Shown piece after piece: positions 20,444 through 29,116 of a stretch of DNA of 46,560 nucleotides. The stretch is from positions 85,433 through 131,992 of the forward strand of contig CACBPT010000001.1 of the NCBI GenBank assembly GCA_902541245.1, in the 5' to 3' direction. The position numbers and the translations under genes are program-made. Source of the stretch: an uncultured SAR86 cluster bacterium (GTDB taxonomy: Bacteria; Pseudomonadota; Gammaproteobacteria; Magnimaribacterales; D2472). The notes under the pieces were generated by a model. It did no database searches, had not been told where the DNA came from, and saw only the letters and a list, made by a program, of their open reading frames with translations. Positions within the stretch are counted from its first letter, which is position 1; each line of letters opens with the position of its first letter.

Positions 20444-22192
20444 TTATGGATTTCTTAAATTATCAACCATTTGATTAATACTAGCAGGTGGTTTTTTAAA
20501 GAAATAACATACACTAAATGCAACAATAAAGTTGATTATCATTCCTATAAAGCCAAATCCTTCTGGAGAGATTCCGAAGAACCAATTTTCTGAAGAATTT
20601 AAATTAGTATTAATAAATTTAAAATTAATAATATAAATTGATGTGACAACTAACCCAGCAAGCATTCCAGCTATAGCTCCTTCTTTATTCAACCTTTTAT
20701 AAAATATACCCATAAATAATGCAGGAAAAATTGTTGCTGCGGCTAAACCAAAAGCAAATGCCACAACTTGAGCAACAAAGCCTGGTGGATATATACCAAA
20801 AAGCCCAGCTATAAATATAGCAACTACAGCAGAACATCGAGCATAAAATAGTTCTTGTTTATCAGTAATAGATGGCATAAAAGTTTTTTTCAGTAAATCA
20901 TGAGAAACTGAAGCTGAAATAACTAGTAATAATCCTGCTGCAGTTGATAATGCTGCAGCTAAAGCTCCAGCAGCAACCAAAGCTATAACCCAAGGTGGTA
21001 ATTTAGCTATTTCAGGATTCGCTAAAACCATAATATCTCTATCGATATAAACTTCATTTGAATTAGTCATATCTGGTTTATTATCTAAAGCTCTCTCTCC
21101 AGAAGAACCTTTATTATTATTAAATTTTGGCTTCACTTCATTTAATGCATTACCAGCAGAGTATTGAATTAAGCCATCATCATTTTTATCTTTCCAAGCT
21201 ATCAGACCAATATTTTCCCAATTTTTAAACCAACCTGGAGCCTCTTGATAGTTAACCTCTTGAACTGAATCAATAAAATTCATTCTGGCAAAAGCTGAAA
21301 CAGCTGGAGCTGTTGAATACAAAATAGCTATAAAAATTAGTGCGTAACCAGCAGATTTTCTTGCATCACTAACTTTTGGCACAGTAAAGAATCTGACGAT
21401 AACATGAGGAAGACCTGCTGTTCCAAACATCAATGCAGCTGTAATACAAAAAATATCAATTTTAGTTTTAGTATTTTCTGTGTATGCATTAAATCCAAGT
21501 TCACCAGTAACCTTATCTAATTTGTCTAATAAATATGTATCGGTGTTAACAAGAGTATCCCCAAAGCCAAACTGTGGGATTGGATTACCAGTCATCAAGA
21601 TAGAAATAAAAATAGCTGGAACTAAGTAAGCAAAAATTAAAACGCAATACTGGGCAACTTGTGTATAAGTAATGCCCTTCATACCGCCAAGGACTGCATA
21701 GAAAAAGACTATACACATTCCAATAATGACACCTAAGTTAATATCAACCTCAAGGAATCTAGAAAAAACAATGCCTACTCCTCTCATTTGACCAGCGACA
21801 TAGGTAAATGAGATAAATATTAAGCATAAAACAGCAACTAATCTTGCTAAGTTTGAGTAGTATCTTGTACCAATAAAATCAGGAACAGTGTACTGACCAA
21901 ATTTTCTTAAGTATGGAGCAAGCAATAGTGCTAACAGAACGTATCCACCAGTCCAGCCCATTAGATATACAGATCCATCTTTACCTAGAAAGGCTATAAG
22001 GCCAGCCATTGAAATAAAAGAGGCTGCTGACATCCAATCTGCAGCCGTTGCCATACCATTGGCAATAGGATGAACACCCTTCCCTGCTATGTAAAAATCA
22101 TTAGTTGATGATGCGCGTGACCATATAGCTATTCCAATATATATAGCGAAAGAAGAACCAACAAATATATAAGTAAGTAACTGCGCATCCAT
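20444..22192 (-). CDS. Sodium:solute symporter (large subunit of a DUF4212-type pair)
   Basis: 582 aa SSS-family transporter; FYIAGKGVHPIANGMATAADWMSAASFISMAGLIAFLG; LAAALSTAAGLLLVISASVSHDLLK. Confidence 0.92.
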   Translation of the reverse strand: MDAQLLTYIFVGSSFAIYIGIAIWSRASSTNDFYIAGKGVHPIANGMATAADWMSAASFISMAGLIAFLGKDGSVYLMGWTGGYVLLALLLAPYLRKFGQYTVPDFIGTRYYSNLARLVAVLCLIFISFTYVAGQMRGVGIVFSRFLEVDINLGVIIGMCIVFFYAVLGGMKGITYTQVAQYCVLIFAYLVPAIFISILMTGNPIPQFGFGDTLVNTDTYLLDKLDKVTGELGFNAYTENTKTKIDIFCITAALMFGTAGLPHVIVRFFTVPKVSDARKSAGYALIFIAILYSTAPAVSAFARMNFIDSVQEVNYQEAPGWFKNWENIGLIAWKDKNDDGLIQYSAGNALNEVKPKFNNNKGSSGERALDNKPDMTNSNEVYIDRDIMVLANPEIAKLPPWVIALVAAGALAAALSTAAGLLLVISASVSHDLLKKTFMPSITDKQELFYARCSAVVAIFIAGLFGIYPPGFVAQVVAFAFGLAAATIFPALFMGIFYKRLNKEGAIAGMLAGLVVTSIYIINFKFINTNLNSSENWFFGISPEGFGFIGMIINFIVAFSVCYFFKKPPASINQMVDNLRNP

Positions 22193-22197
22193 TTGAG

Positions 22198-22452
22198 TTA
22201 GTTATCTTTACCAGACTTATCTTCATATTTTTTATCTAATTTATTCATCAGATAAATGTATATAAAAATTAATAAAACAAAAAAATAAATGCTGCCCTGT
22301 TGAGCAAACCAAAACCCAAGCTTAAAACCACCTATTTGAAATTGATCTAAAAAATCAGACCATATAATTCCAAAACCAAATGAAACAAGGAACCAAATAC
22401 AAAGTAAAATAGAAACAATCTTCAGGTTTGATCGCCAATAATCTTTATTCAT
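22198..22452 (-). CDS. DUF4212 sodium/substrate symporter small subunit
   Basis: 84 aa two-TM protein YWRSNLKIVSILLCIWFLVSFGFGIIWSDFLDQFQIGGFKLGFWFAQQGSIYFFVLLIFIY. Confidence 0.9.
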   Translation of the reverse strand: MNKDYWRSNLKIVSILLCIWFLVSFGFGIIWSDFLDQFQIGGFKLGFWFAQQGSIYFFVLLIFIYIYLMNKLDKKYEDKSGKDN

Positions 22453-22479
22453 AAATAAAGTACATCTTTCAAAATAATG

Positions 22480-22499
22480 AAACCCGCTTATGCGGGCTC
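22480..22499 (-). terminator. Hairpin terminator-like element between the 22518..23060 gene and the symporter pair
   Basis: AACCCGC-TTAT-GCGGGCT stem (one G-U pair in the minus-strand RNA) followed on the minus strand by a T-rich stretch. Confidence 0.6.
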
Positions 22500-22517
22500 C
22501 CTTGAATGCAGTTTATT

Positions 22518-23060
22518 TCAATAAACTTTATTTATAACTGCCTTGTTATTTTGTAATTCACCATCAATAAAAACACTATTTCGCATAATAAGTGTTTCTT
22601 TTTTATCTGAATCAAATGACCAAGATATAGATTTAACAAAATTATGATGCTCACTATGATAACCAGCAGATGGATCAGACTTAAACGCTATCGAGTCATC
22701 TGAAAGTTTTTCAACAGTAAACATTGGTTGTGTCCCTAATGCACAATAATGCTTAATAACAAGCTCACCATTTTTATCTGAATATGTAGTAAACATTTCA
22801 ACGCCATCCTCTACAAGCTCTTCTCTTATAGTATTTCCATTTGAAACTAGCTTGAAATGGTAAGATGCACTTATAACATTTCCTGACTCCTGAGTTAATT
22901 CGCCCTTCCATTTACCTAGCATATTGTTTTTAATGTAGTTAAATGCAGAACTATGGTTAACATCTCCCATGCTCACATCACCAATAAAGGTCTCTTCAGC
23001 AGACTGAAGAGAAAATGAAGATACTAAAGTTAACGCAAAAATTATATTTAAAAATTTCAT
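22518..23060 (-). CDS. Exported protein, lipocalin-like/DUF1579-like, hypothetical
   Basis: Signal peptide MKFLNIIFALTLVSSFSLQSA; beta-rich LGKWKGELTQES...LVIKHYCALGTQPMF. Confidence 0.65.
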   Translation of the reverse strand: MKFLNIIFALTLVSSFSLQSAEETFIGDVSMGDVNHSSAFNYIKNNMLGKWKGELTQESGNVISASYHFKLVSNGNTIREELVEDGVEMFTTYSDKNGELVIKHYCALGTQPMFTVEKLSDDSIAFKSDPSAGYHSEHHNFVKSISWSFDSDKKETLIMRNSVFIDGELQNNKAVINKVY

Positions 23061-23204
23061 AGTCTTATCCTCTGTGTATTTAAAAAATTTTAACTTACTT
23101 AGGTTAAATAATCTTTAAATTGTTGTAATAATCTTTTTAATTAAAAGCTCTTTAAAGATTAATTACTAATTTAAATTAAAGCTTATATGTATAATAAATA
23201 AATA

Positions 23205-23648
23205 ATGAAAAATATCATTAAAATAAAATATTTACTTTTACTTTGTGCCTTAGTTTTTCCATTAGAAGCAGTTAAATACAATAAACTTGATGCAACTACT
23301 CTTTACAAAAGAGCAATTAAATATCTTGATAACGAAAATTATAGAAAAGCAGATAAGGTATTAAAAGCATACACAAAATCAAAACCAAATGATTCAGATG
23401 GATGGAATCTTTACGCATTCACAAAAAGAAAGCTTGGTAAATACGATTTAGCAGAAAAGTATTACAAAACGTCACTTGAGCTTGATCCTGAAAACAAATC
23501 TGCTCTTGAGTATCAAGGAGAGCTTTTTATTAATACTGGAAGAATTGATCTTGCAAGAAAAAATCTTGTTATATTAGAAAATCTTTGCTCGAGCAAGTGT
23601 TTTGAGTATGAAGAACTTAAAAAATCGCTTATCAAAGCAACTTCCTAA
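23205..23648 (+). CDS. Exported TPR-repeat protein
   Basis: TPR consensus YDLAEKYYKTSLELDPENKSALEYQGELFINTGRIDLARKNL; N-terminal signal peptide. Confidence 0.75.
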   Translation: MKNIIKIKYLLLLCALVFPLEAVKYNKLDATTLYKRAIKYLDNENYRKADKVLKAYTKSKPNDSDGWNLYAFTKRKLGKYDLAEKYYKTSLELDPENKSALEYQGELFINTGRIDLARKNLVILENLCSSKCFEYEELKKSLIKATS

Positions 23649-23656
23649 AAAGTAAA

Positions 23657-24601
23657 TTACTCTACAGAACTCCTTTGAATTACTAAATCTTTTGTTAGCA
23701 CGCTTCCAATGGCCGTATGAGACAGATTTTCTCTTGATATACCAATAATATCAGCTACTCTTTCGGCAGCATAAATACCTGTACAATGTCCTCCCATAAA
23801 TTTTGTCATCCCCTGATTTTTAAGCCAATTGGCAGTTTTATCAATAAGTTGATCTGATGCTTTAAATAAGTGAAATCCGCCTATGGCACCATATACGGGA
23901 ATATTATTTATAGACTGGAGTTTTTTTGCTGTATTGATGATACCTGAATGTCCACAACCTGACATCATTACCCATCCATTTTCAGTTAACATTCCTGCAG
24001 ACTGGTCATCTAAAATTATATCTGGAACAAATTTATTTGATTTAATGTCTTTAACTACTAAACCTTCGGGCCCATTGTATTTCTCTACAGTCCTTTCAAC
24101 AGTTCCCGTTGCAAATATATTCTTTGAAACTTCATAATGACTATCTAGAATTATGAAATTAATACCTAAATCTTCAGCGTCTTTTTTCCATTTACTTGAA
24201 TCAGCATAATTTCCCGGACCGACTTTTGAACCATCTGGAGCAAATCTTTGATTAAAAAAGCCTCTTGCAACATAAACTTTGGTAAAGGCTTTATTATTAA
24301 GTTCCTTGTATGTTTTTCTTAATTTAAGAAGGCCTCCTGTATGATCGCTATGAAAATGACTTAATATGACTTTTTCAACTTTTGATAAATCTTTTCCAAG
24401 AATCCTAGCATTATGTATAACAGTATCTTCATGAAATCCAGTGTCAAAAAGCACAGATTCAGTTTCACTTTCATATAAGGCTGAGAAACTCCATTCTCCA
24501 AATCCACCATAGTTAGATATATTCGTTGCTAATACTGTTATTTCGTATGATGCGTTTAAGTTAATACAAAATAATGCAAAGAAAAGATTTATTATCCTCA
24601 T
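23657..24601 (-). CDS. Exported MBL-fold metallo-hydrolase
   Basis: Signal peptide; VILSHFHSDHTGGLLKL (HxHxDH); SGCGHSGIINTA; GGFHLF. Confidence 0.88.
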   Translation of the reverse strand: MRIINLFFALFCINLNASYEITVLATNISNYGGFGEWSFSALYESETESVLFDTGFHEDTVIHNARILGKDLSKVEKVILSHFHSDHTGGLLKLRKTYKELNNKAFTKVYVARGFFNQRFAPDGSKVGPGNYADSSKWKKDAEDLGINFIILDSHYEVSKNIFATGTVERTVEKYNGPEGLVVKDIKSNKFVPDIILDDQSAGMLTENGWVMMSGCGHSGIINTAKKLQSINNIPVYGAIGGFHLFKASDQLIDKTANWLKNQGMTKFMGGHCTGIYAAERVADIIGISRENLSHTAIGSVLTKDLVIQRSSVE

Positions 24602-24605
24602 AAAT

Positions 24606-25622
24606 TTATGAACGTGATGGACCTATAGCAACAGGTCTGATTGAAGATGCTGCGCTACCTTTTACCATTAAAGGTAATATCATTACACAAGAGAGATCTA
24701 CTGAATCATTTGACAATTTTTTAAGATTAAAATTTTCAAGAGTATGAATACCTGCCTGAGTTAAAAAATAATGATGAACTGGAAATACCATATTTTCAGG
24801 AGTACCTTCAGGAGTTGGGATGGGGTTATTTGGATCAGCTACTGCATCAACAAAAGGAGTATCTAATCCAACAGCAACGACTTTTTTTGAAGCCAGATAT
24901 TCAGCTAATGTATATGAAATACCTGGAGCCATTGAATAATATAGCTTTAATTCATCAGGATCCTGATAATTATCACTCCAGCCTGTATAGATCAATACTA
25001 CGTCTCCTGGCAATATACCTCTTGATTTTAAAGATGATGATTCAATCGACTTATTGATGTCATTAATAGAAACATATTCGCCGGCTGACATAGATTTTCC
25101 ATCATATGCGTATTTTTTTACATCAATAAGTATTGCAGTTGTAATAATAGGAGGTACAGTCTCTATCCCAAGCTTAAGTAATGGAGATTCCTTAGAGGGC
25201 TTAACAACATCGCCTTTTAATCCTCCAAAAAAAGTTACATTCGATATATCCAGTTCAGTTTCACCATCCCAAGGCTCATCTAAATGACCAAAGTGGCCTA
25301 ATGCATCCATTTGAGTTCCTTGATTTCCGTCATTAACATCCTCGTTAAGGACATCCATGGTAAATATTTGAACTGTGTTTGGCATTGCAGATGCAGGTAA
25401 AAATTTTGGTTTATATTCACCTGCAAATGGCGACAAAGGCATGGATTTAGTTCTTAAGTATGACAACTCATAACTATTTGATTTCGGGTTAGATATTAGA
25501 TCTGAGCATCTTGACCAAGTTTCAGGACCTAAGATATTTGTCATTCCTCTTTGTGAAGAAAGGTCTGCTGAATAAAGGCTTGAGAAGTAAAAAAAGAATA
25601 CTAATAAATAAAATTTTGACAT
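24606..25622 (-). CDS. Exported cyclase-family protein (kynurenine-formamidase-like fold)
   Basis: Signal peptide; GTQMDALGHFGH; RGILPGDVVLIYTGW; GLDTPFVD. Confidence 0.8.
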   Translation of the reverse strand: MSKFYLLVFFFYFSSLYSADLSSQRGMTNILGPETWSRCSDLISNPKSNSYELSYLRTKSMPLSPFAGEYKPKFLPASAMPNTVQIFTMDVLNEDVNDGNQGTQMDALGHFGHLDEPWDGETELDISNVTFFGGLKGDVVKPSKESPLLKLGIETVPPIITTAILIDVKKYAYDGKSMSAGEYVSINDINKSIESSSLKSRGILPGDVVLIYTGWSDNYQDPDELKLYYSMAPGISYTLAEYLASKKVVAVGLDTPFVDAVADPNNPIPTPEGTPENMVFPVHHYFLTQAGIHTLENFNLKKLSNDSVDLSCVMILPLMVKGSAASSIRPVAIGPSRS

Positions 25623-25624
25623 GA

Positions 25625-27292
25625 TTAATAAATTATAGATGATTTAAGTTCAACATCTGACATCTGCCAAATTTCTTGATGTTTTACTAATGCCTCATTA
25701 GATAATTCAGCCTTATTTAGTGCTTTATAAGCTTTATAGAGTCCATAATATGACCAACCATTCCGAGGATAATCTTTTAAATCTTGATTAAAAACACTTA
25801 CTGCTTCTTCAAAATCTTTGTTTAGTAATAAAGCATGTCCTAATGATTGTCTTGTTGGGTAGTACCAAAATTCTGGCTCTCTATATGGAAGAGCATCTTG
25901 CGTTTCTACAGCCATCTTAAAATGCATTATTGATGCATCTAGATTCATATTAGCCAATTCAATTTGACCCATCGCAAGATGGTTTGCAATTTCAAGCAAC
26001 TTATCCGATGGTTGCCCAGCTCTTATGATAACTTTAATTTCTGGAGCATCCTTAAGTGGTAATATTTTTTCTTGTTCTGTAATGGCTTGCTCAGTATTAC
26101 CTGTTGATGCGAAAGCAATACTTCGGGCATAGTGATATAAACCTAAAGAAAATTTGAATTCATCTATCGGTTTCTCATATGCCAGAATTTCATCCCACTT
26201 AGCAAATCTTACATAAGAAAGTAGCGGAATAGTATGAAAGAATTCTAAAAATGGAATTTGTTTAATTTGCTCTATGCGAACATATTTAGAAACTTTCAAT
26301 GCTGATTCTATTGAAAGTTCACTTCGACCTTCCATGGTAGATGAAGCCCATAAAAAATGAATATTATGAGGATAGTACAATGCAGGATAAAAACCTTGAG
26401 CATTACATTGAGCTATATAATCCTCATCAACTTTTGCAGCTTCAATGTTTACAAGTGATGCATCATGATACCTTCCTATGCGCCAATAAATATGTGCTGG
26501 CATATGAACAAGATGCCCTGCCCCAGGAACTAGTTTTCCTAACCGATCAGCAGGGTCTTCAGCCCTACCTGGATTTGAAGAAGCCTCCACCGCATGAATG
26601 TATAAATGTATAGCAAGAGGATGATTTGGATTTTTTGCTAATACATTCTCAAGGCTATCAATGACTTTAATTGTATTTGGTTTTGGATCACCATCTTCAG
26701 CCCAGTAATTCCAAGGCATTGTATTCATCAAAGCTTCAGCAAACAATGATGCTGCATCGTTATCATCTGGAAACTTCTTTGATAATTTTTCCATTGCATT
26801 GGCATATGCGATATCTAATGGATCTCGATTTGATTTTGGATTTCCGTTATACCTGGATGATAGAGCTGATATAAATGCCTGCTCTTTTTCAGAAACTGTT
26901 CCAGATAGAGCAATAGCTTTATTAATTGCCTTAAATGCTGCAATTCTGTTTTCAGGAGCCATGATAACTTTTCCATCACTATTTACATTTATATTTGGAC
27001 CCAATGCTAATGCCTCACCCCAATAGCACATTGCACAATTTGGATCTAAGTTCTGTGCTGCTTTGAAACTCCTTATAGATTCAGCATGATTAAATGCAAA
27101 TGCCATAATCAATCCCTGATCAAAATATTTTTGCACTCCATCAACATTCGATGAAATTTGATGAGTATGATCTCCTAATCCTTTTAGGAGTGGAGCACCA
27201 GCTTTTCCTATTAATTGATGATCAGAATTATTGCTACATGCTGAGGCAAAAAGTATTAAAAAAAATAAAAATAAAGATTTAATATTATCCAC
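25625..27292 (-). CDS. TPR-repeat lipoprotein
   Basis: Lipobox LFASAC; TPR repeats; FNHAESIRSFKAAQNLDPNCAMCYWGEALALGPNIN. Confidence 0.82.
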   Translation of the reverse strand: MDNIKSLFLFFLILFASACSNNSDHQLIGKAGAPLLKGLGDHTHQISSNVDGVQKYFDQGLIMAFAFNHAESIRSFKAAQNLDPNCAMCYWGEALALGPNINVNSDGKVIMAPENRIAAFKAINKAIALSGTVSEKEQAFISALSSRYNGNPKSNRDPLDIAYANAMEKLSKKFPDDNDAASLFAEALMNTMPWNYWAEDGDPKPNTIKVIDSLENVLAKNPNHPLAIHLYIHAVEASSNPGRAEDPADRLGKLVPGAGHLVHMPAHIYWRIGRYHDASLVNIEAAKVDEDYIAQCNAQGFYPALYYPHNIHFLWASSTMEGRSELSIESALKVSKYVRIEQIKQIPFLEFFHTIPLLSYVRFAKWDEILAYEKPIDEFKFSLGLYHYARSIAFASTGNTEQAITEQEKILPLKDAPEIKVIIRAGQPSDKLLEIANHLAMGQIELANMNLDASIMHFKMAVETQDALPYREPEFWYYPTRQSLGHALLLNKDFEEAVSVFNQDLKDYPRNGWSYYGLYKAYKALNKAELSNEALVKHQEIWQMSDVELKSSIIY

Positions 27293-27349
27293 TCTAGTAA
27301 CCTCCTAAAATAAATTTATTAAGCTAATTGTTGCATTAATTTGCATTAT

Positions 27350-27364
27350 TGAAAATCATTCTCA
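27350..27364. promoter_or_regulatory. Fur-box-like operator
   Basis: TGAAAATCATTCTCA matches 13/15 to the 7-1-7 Fur core TGATAATCATTATCA; lies between two divergent genes. Confidence 0.5.
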
Positions 27365-27430
27365 TTGCTTGAATATTAGTATATTATTTATACGTATCTT
27401 AATTAAAGGGTATAAATTCGGAGAAAAATA

Positions 27431-27820
27431 ATGAATACGGAATATGAAATATGGAATTTAATGTATTTGGGCTTTATATCAAATGCAATGTTTATGGTTG
27501 CTATGGTATTGCTTTCATGGCTAGGTTTTAGATTCGCAGCGGCAATTGCAGCTGATCCAGAAACACCAATCATGGCAAAAATCTTTTCAACTGCTTTTTA
27601 TCTTATTGTTGGACTAATGTTCTACAACACTGCTCAAATAGGGGGAGCAATAATTAGCGGTGCTGCTGAAATGATGGCTGAATTACCAGAAATCTCATCA
27701 AGAGGTGCAGATCTAATTGAGAGAGTTGAATCTGGATTTATCCCGGGTGGGTTTATATCTACAGCATTAAATGTAGTTATTGTCGTCTTTCAATTAGCAA
27801 TAACATGGATTAAACGCTAA
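27431..27820 (+). CDS. Small multi-TM membrane protein, hypothetical
   Basis: 129 aa ORF with GGAG SD upstream and several hydrophobic segments; followed by a strong terminator. Confidence 0.7.
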   Translation: MNTEYEIWNLMYLGFISNAMFMVAMVLLSWLGFRFAAAIAADPETPIMAKIFSTAFYLIVGLMFYNTAQIGGAIISGAAEMMAELPEISSRGADLIERVESGFIPGGFISTALNVVIVVFQLAITWIKR

Positions 27821-27833
27821 CAAAAGGAAATTA

Positions 27834-27862
27834 AAAAGCCTGCTTATAGCAGGCTTTTTTTT
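27834..27862. terminator. Bidirectional intrinsic terminator
   Basis: AAAAGCCTGCT-TAT-AGCAGGCTTTTTTTT, perfect 11-bp stem with U/A tracts, between convergent genes. Confidence 0.92.
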
Positions 27863-28758
27863 GGGTAAGATTTCTTAATCTCAAATAATTTTATTAAACT
27901 TGAAGTATCAAGGCTACCTAAATTCATTTTTGATAGTTTTCTATAATTCTTTAGAACATCTTTGGAGATTTTCAAGTCAAGGCTTTTCAGTTGCGCTTCA
28001 TCTAAAGCGATCTGAAGATCTTTGATCATTAAATCTACAGCAAAACCAAAATCAAAACTATTATCTGTCATAGTTTTAAATCTGTTATCCATTTGCCATG
28101 ACTGAGCAGCTCCATTTGAAATAGCATCGAAAACTTTATTCATACTTAAGTTTGAAGATTTTCCAAAAATTATAGCTTCAGATAAACCTTGCAAAAGCCC
28201 TGCAATACATAATTGATTTACCATTTTTGTTAATTGACCATGACCACTTGGACCTATTTTAATAATAGAATTTGAATAAGAATTCATTATATTTTTTATA
28301 ATTTTTAATCCTCTATTTGGTCCTCCAAACATTATTGATAGATTTCCATTTTTTGCACCGATCTCACCTCCACTAACTGGAGCATCAAAATATGCAAGAT
28401 TATTAGATATATAGAATTTATTCGAAGTTACTTTTTTTATTAACTTTAGTGAAGTTGTAGAGTGATCCAAAACAAAACCATTAGGCTTAATAAATTCTAT
28501 AAACTTCTTTTTAATTAATACATTAAGAATTGATGAATCGTCTTTGAGACATAAAATAACTCCATTAAACTTGGTTGCTGATAATTGATCTCTTACAAAC
28601 TCTTGTCCCTTGTAATTAGACAACCATTTTTTGGAAATATTAGCTGATCTATTAAAGATAAATAAATCTATATTATTCATTTTCGATAAATGTCCAGCAA
28701 TTTGATAACCCATGGTACCCAATCCAACAAATAAATATTTTGGCTTTGATTTAATCAT
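27844..28758 (-). CDS. NAD(P)-dependent oxidoreductase, 3-hydroxyisobutyrate dehydrogenase family
   Basis: FVGLGTMGYQIAGHLSK; FDAPVSGGEIGAKNGNLSIMFGG; GPSGHGQLTKMVNQ. Confidence 0.9.
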   Translation of the reverse strand: MIKSKPKYLFVGLGTMGYQIAGHLSKMNNIDLFIFNRSANISKKWLSNYKGQEFVRDQLSATKFNGVILCLKDDSSILNVLIKKKFIEFIKPNGFVLDHSTTSLKLIKKVTSNKFYISNNLAYFDAPVSGGEIGAKNGNLSIMFGGPNRGLKIIKNIMNSYSNSIIKIGPSGHGQLTKMVNQLCIAGLLQGLSEAIIFGKSSNLSMNKVFDAISNGAAQSWQMDNRFKTMTDNSFDFGFAVDLMIKDLQIALDEAQLKSLDLKISKDVLKNYRKLSKMNLGSLDTSSLIKLFEIKKSYPKKSLL

Positions 28759-28821
28759 ACAAATTAACTACTTATATATTCTAACTGATTTATGGAATAA
28801 AAATTAATATGAATGTTCTAT

Positions 28822-28841
28822 TGTTTTAACATGCTAAAACA
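28822..28841. promoter_or_regulatory. Candidate operator palindrome upstream of the yerC-like gene and his operon
   Basis: TGTTTTAACATGCTAAAACA, imperfect only at one symmetric pair, flanked by TTCTAT/ATAGAA arms. Confidence 0.6.
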
Positions 28842-28855
28842 TATAGAATCAACTC

Positions 28856-29113
28856 ATGAAATTATCGACAGCGTTAAAAAAACTAAATTCTGATAAAGAT
28901 ATAGAGAATTTTTTAAAGGATCTATGCACTCCTGGAGAAATTGAGGCTATGCAGGAACGATGGGAGGTTGCCCAACTTTTGTATAAAGGCAATATAACCT
29001 ATAGAGATATAGCATCAAAACTTAATACATCAACCGCTACGGTTACAAGAGTAGCTCGTTTTTTATTTAAAGAGTCAAATAAAGGATATTTAGGCCTTTT
29101 AAAAAAGGATTAA
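28856..29113 (+). CDS. yerC: TrpR-like YerC/YecD family transcriptional regulator
   Basis: 85 aa; FLKDLCTPGEIEAMQERWEVAQLLYKGNITYRDIASKLNTSTATVTRVARFL; directly upstream of hisG. Confidence 0.9.
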   Translation: MKLSTALKKLNSDKDIENFLKDLCTPGEIEAMQERWEVAQLLYKGNITYRDIASKLNTSTATVTRVARFLFKESNKGYLGLLKKD

Positions 29114-29116
29114 CAA

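Noticed and set aside
21090-21280. Insert with EF-hand-like DKNDDGLIQY in the sodium:solute symporter
   Set aside because: This loop appears to be a normal feature of the DUF4212-associated symporter family as I remember it, so not treated as novel
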